NCBI GenBank assembly: GCA_002392545.1
Contig: DGHF01000072.1
Location: 1-23,567 of the forward strand
Direction: 5' to 3'
Source of the DNA: Ruminococcus sp. UBA3855
GTDB taxonomy: Bacteria > Bacillota > Clostridia > Oscillospirales > Ruminococcaceae
Length of the DNA: 23,567 bases
Positions 23,349 through 23,567 of the stretch are shown piece after piece. The notes below the pieces were generated by a model. The model searched no databases. It was not told the origin of the DNA and worked only from the letters and a program-made list of their open reading frames with translations. A program made the translations under genes and the position numbers. How positions within the stretch are numbered: position 1 is the first letter of the stretch; each line of letters opens with the position of its first letter.

Positions 23349-23567
23349 AGGGGCGTTTCTTCGGAAGAGCCTTGTATGCCGGACGGATGATTCTGTTTCC
23401 GGTCAGCAATTCTTCCATACGGTGTGCAGACCATCCAGCCATTCTGGAAACCGCAAACAAAGGCGTATACAATTCTTCCGGAATTTCAAGCATCCTGTAA
23501 ACCAAGCCGGAATACATATCAACATTCGCACAAATTGCTTTTTCAATGCCTCTTTCAGATTTCATAA
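23323..23567 (-). CDS. Citrate synthase, C-terminal end only (cut by the window edge)
   Basis: The minus-strand frame enters from the right edge and ends at 23323. The visible 81 residues read ANVDMYSGLVYRMLEIPEELYTPLF, then SRMAGWSAHRMEELL, then NRIIRPAY. This matches the citrate synthase C-terminus, which includes the Asp of the NVDxYSG motif and the active-site Arg region. The ATG at 23565 is internal, not the start. It condenses oxaloacetate with acetyl-CoA. The gene overlaps the lipoprotein gene downstream by 26 nt. Confidence 0.92.
   Translation of the reverse strand, partial: MKSERGIEKAICANVDMYSGLVYRMLEIPEELYTPLFAVSRMAGWSAHRMEELLTGNRIIRPAYKALPKKRPYVPISERK

Overview
The window looks like chromosomal DNA from a low-to-moderate GC Clostridia, most likely a Ruminococcus-like member of the Oscillospiraceae. 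This is inferred from AGGAGG-type ribosome binding sites, TTG and GTG starts, consensus sigma-A promoters with 17-bp spacers, a secreted leucine-rich repeat protein ending in a dockerin-like domain, and families typical of Clostridia (DUF1385, DUF4230, DUF4830, BspA-like LRR). It is a gene-dense core region. I see no IS element, phage gene, CRISPR array, tRNA or rRNA. No gene-free stretch exceeds 300 bases; the longest is about 194 nt (10251-10444).

Left part (1-3630). A truncated CCA-adding enzyme runs off the left edge on the minus strand. It is divergent from a small TTG-started membrane-anchored DUF4830 protein. A near-perfect bidirectional terminator separates that gene from a leftward group: a sugar-phosphate-isomerase-like TIM-barrel protein with its own promoter, the repressor NrdR with its own promoter, and a small DUF4870/Tic20-like membrane protein.

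Middle part (3535-12660, plus strand). An unidentified 206-aa acidic protein has a strong promoter and a 5' leader hairpin. It is followed by the rpsF-ssb-rpsR operon, with a consensus promoter, a structured leader and a terminator. Next is prfB (no programmed frameshift), which heads a group with a polysaccharide flippase, a patatin-like lipase and deoD, closed by a terminator. Last is a 717-aa exported BspA-like LRR protein with a dockerin-like C-terminus and a possible pseudoknot in its leader.

Right part (12659-23567, minus strand). Twelve genes lie head to tail with gaps of 0-37 nt or overlaps, reading leftward: citrate synthase (3' end only), an FG-GAP/VCBS-like lipoprotein, a cytosolic LRR protein, a response regulator, a sensor histidine kinase, DUF1385, prmC, DUF4230, recA, recX, rimO and pgsA. 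No terminator and no convincing promoter is visible between them, so this looks like one long transcription unit or nested units. Functional links in the window are RecA with its modulator RecX, PrmC with its substrate RF2 (GGQ motif at residues 250-252), the response regulator with its kinase, and SSB with S6 and S18.

I found no clearly new multi-gene system. The best second-look items are recA embedded in this long array without a visible SOS box, the lipoprotein-LRR-two-component cluster, the dockerin-LRR protein and its leader, and the orphan 206-aa gene.
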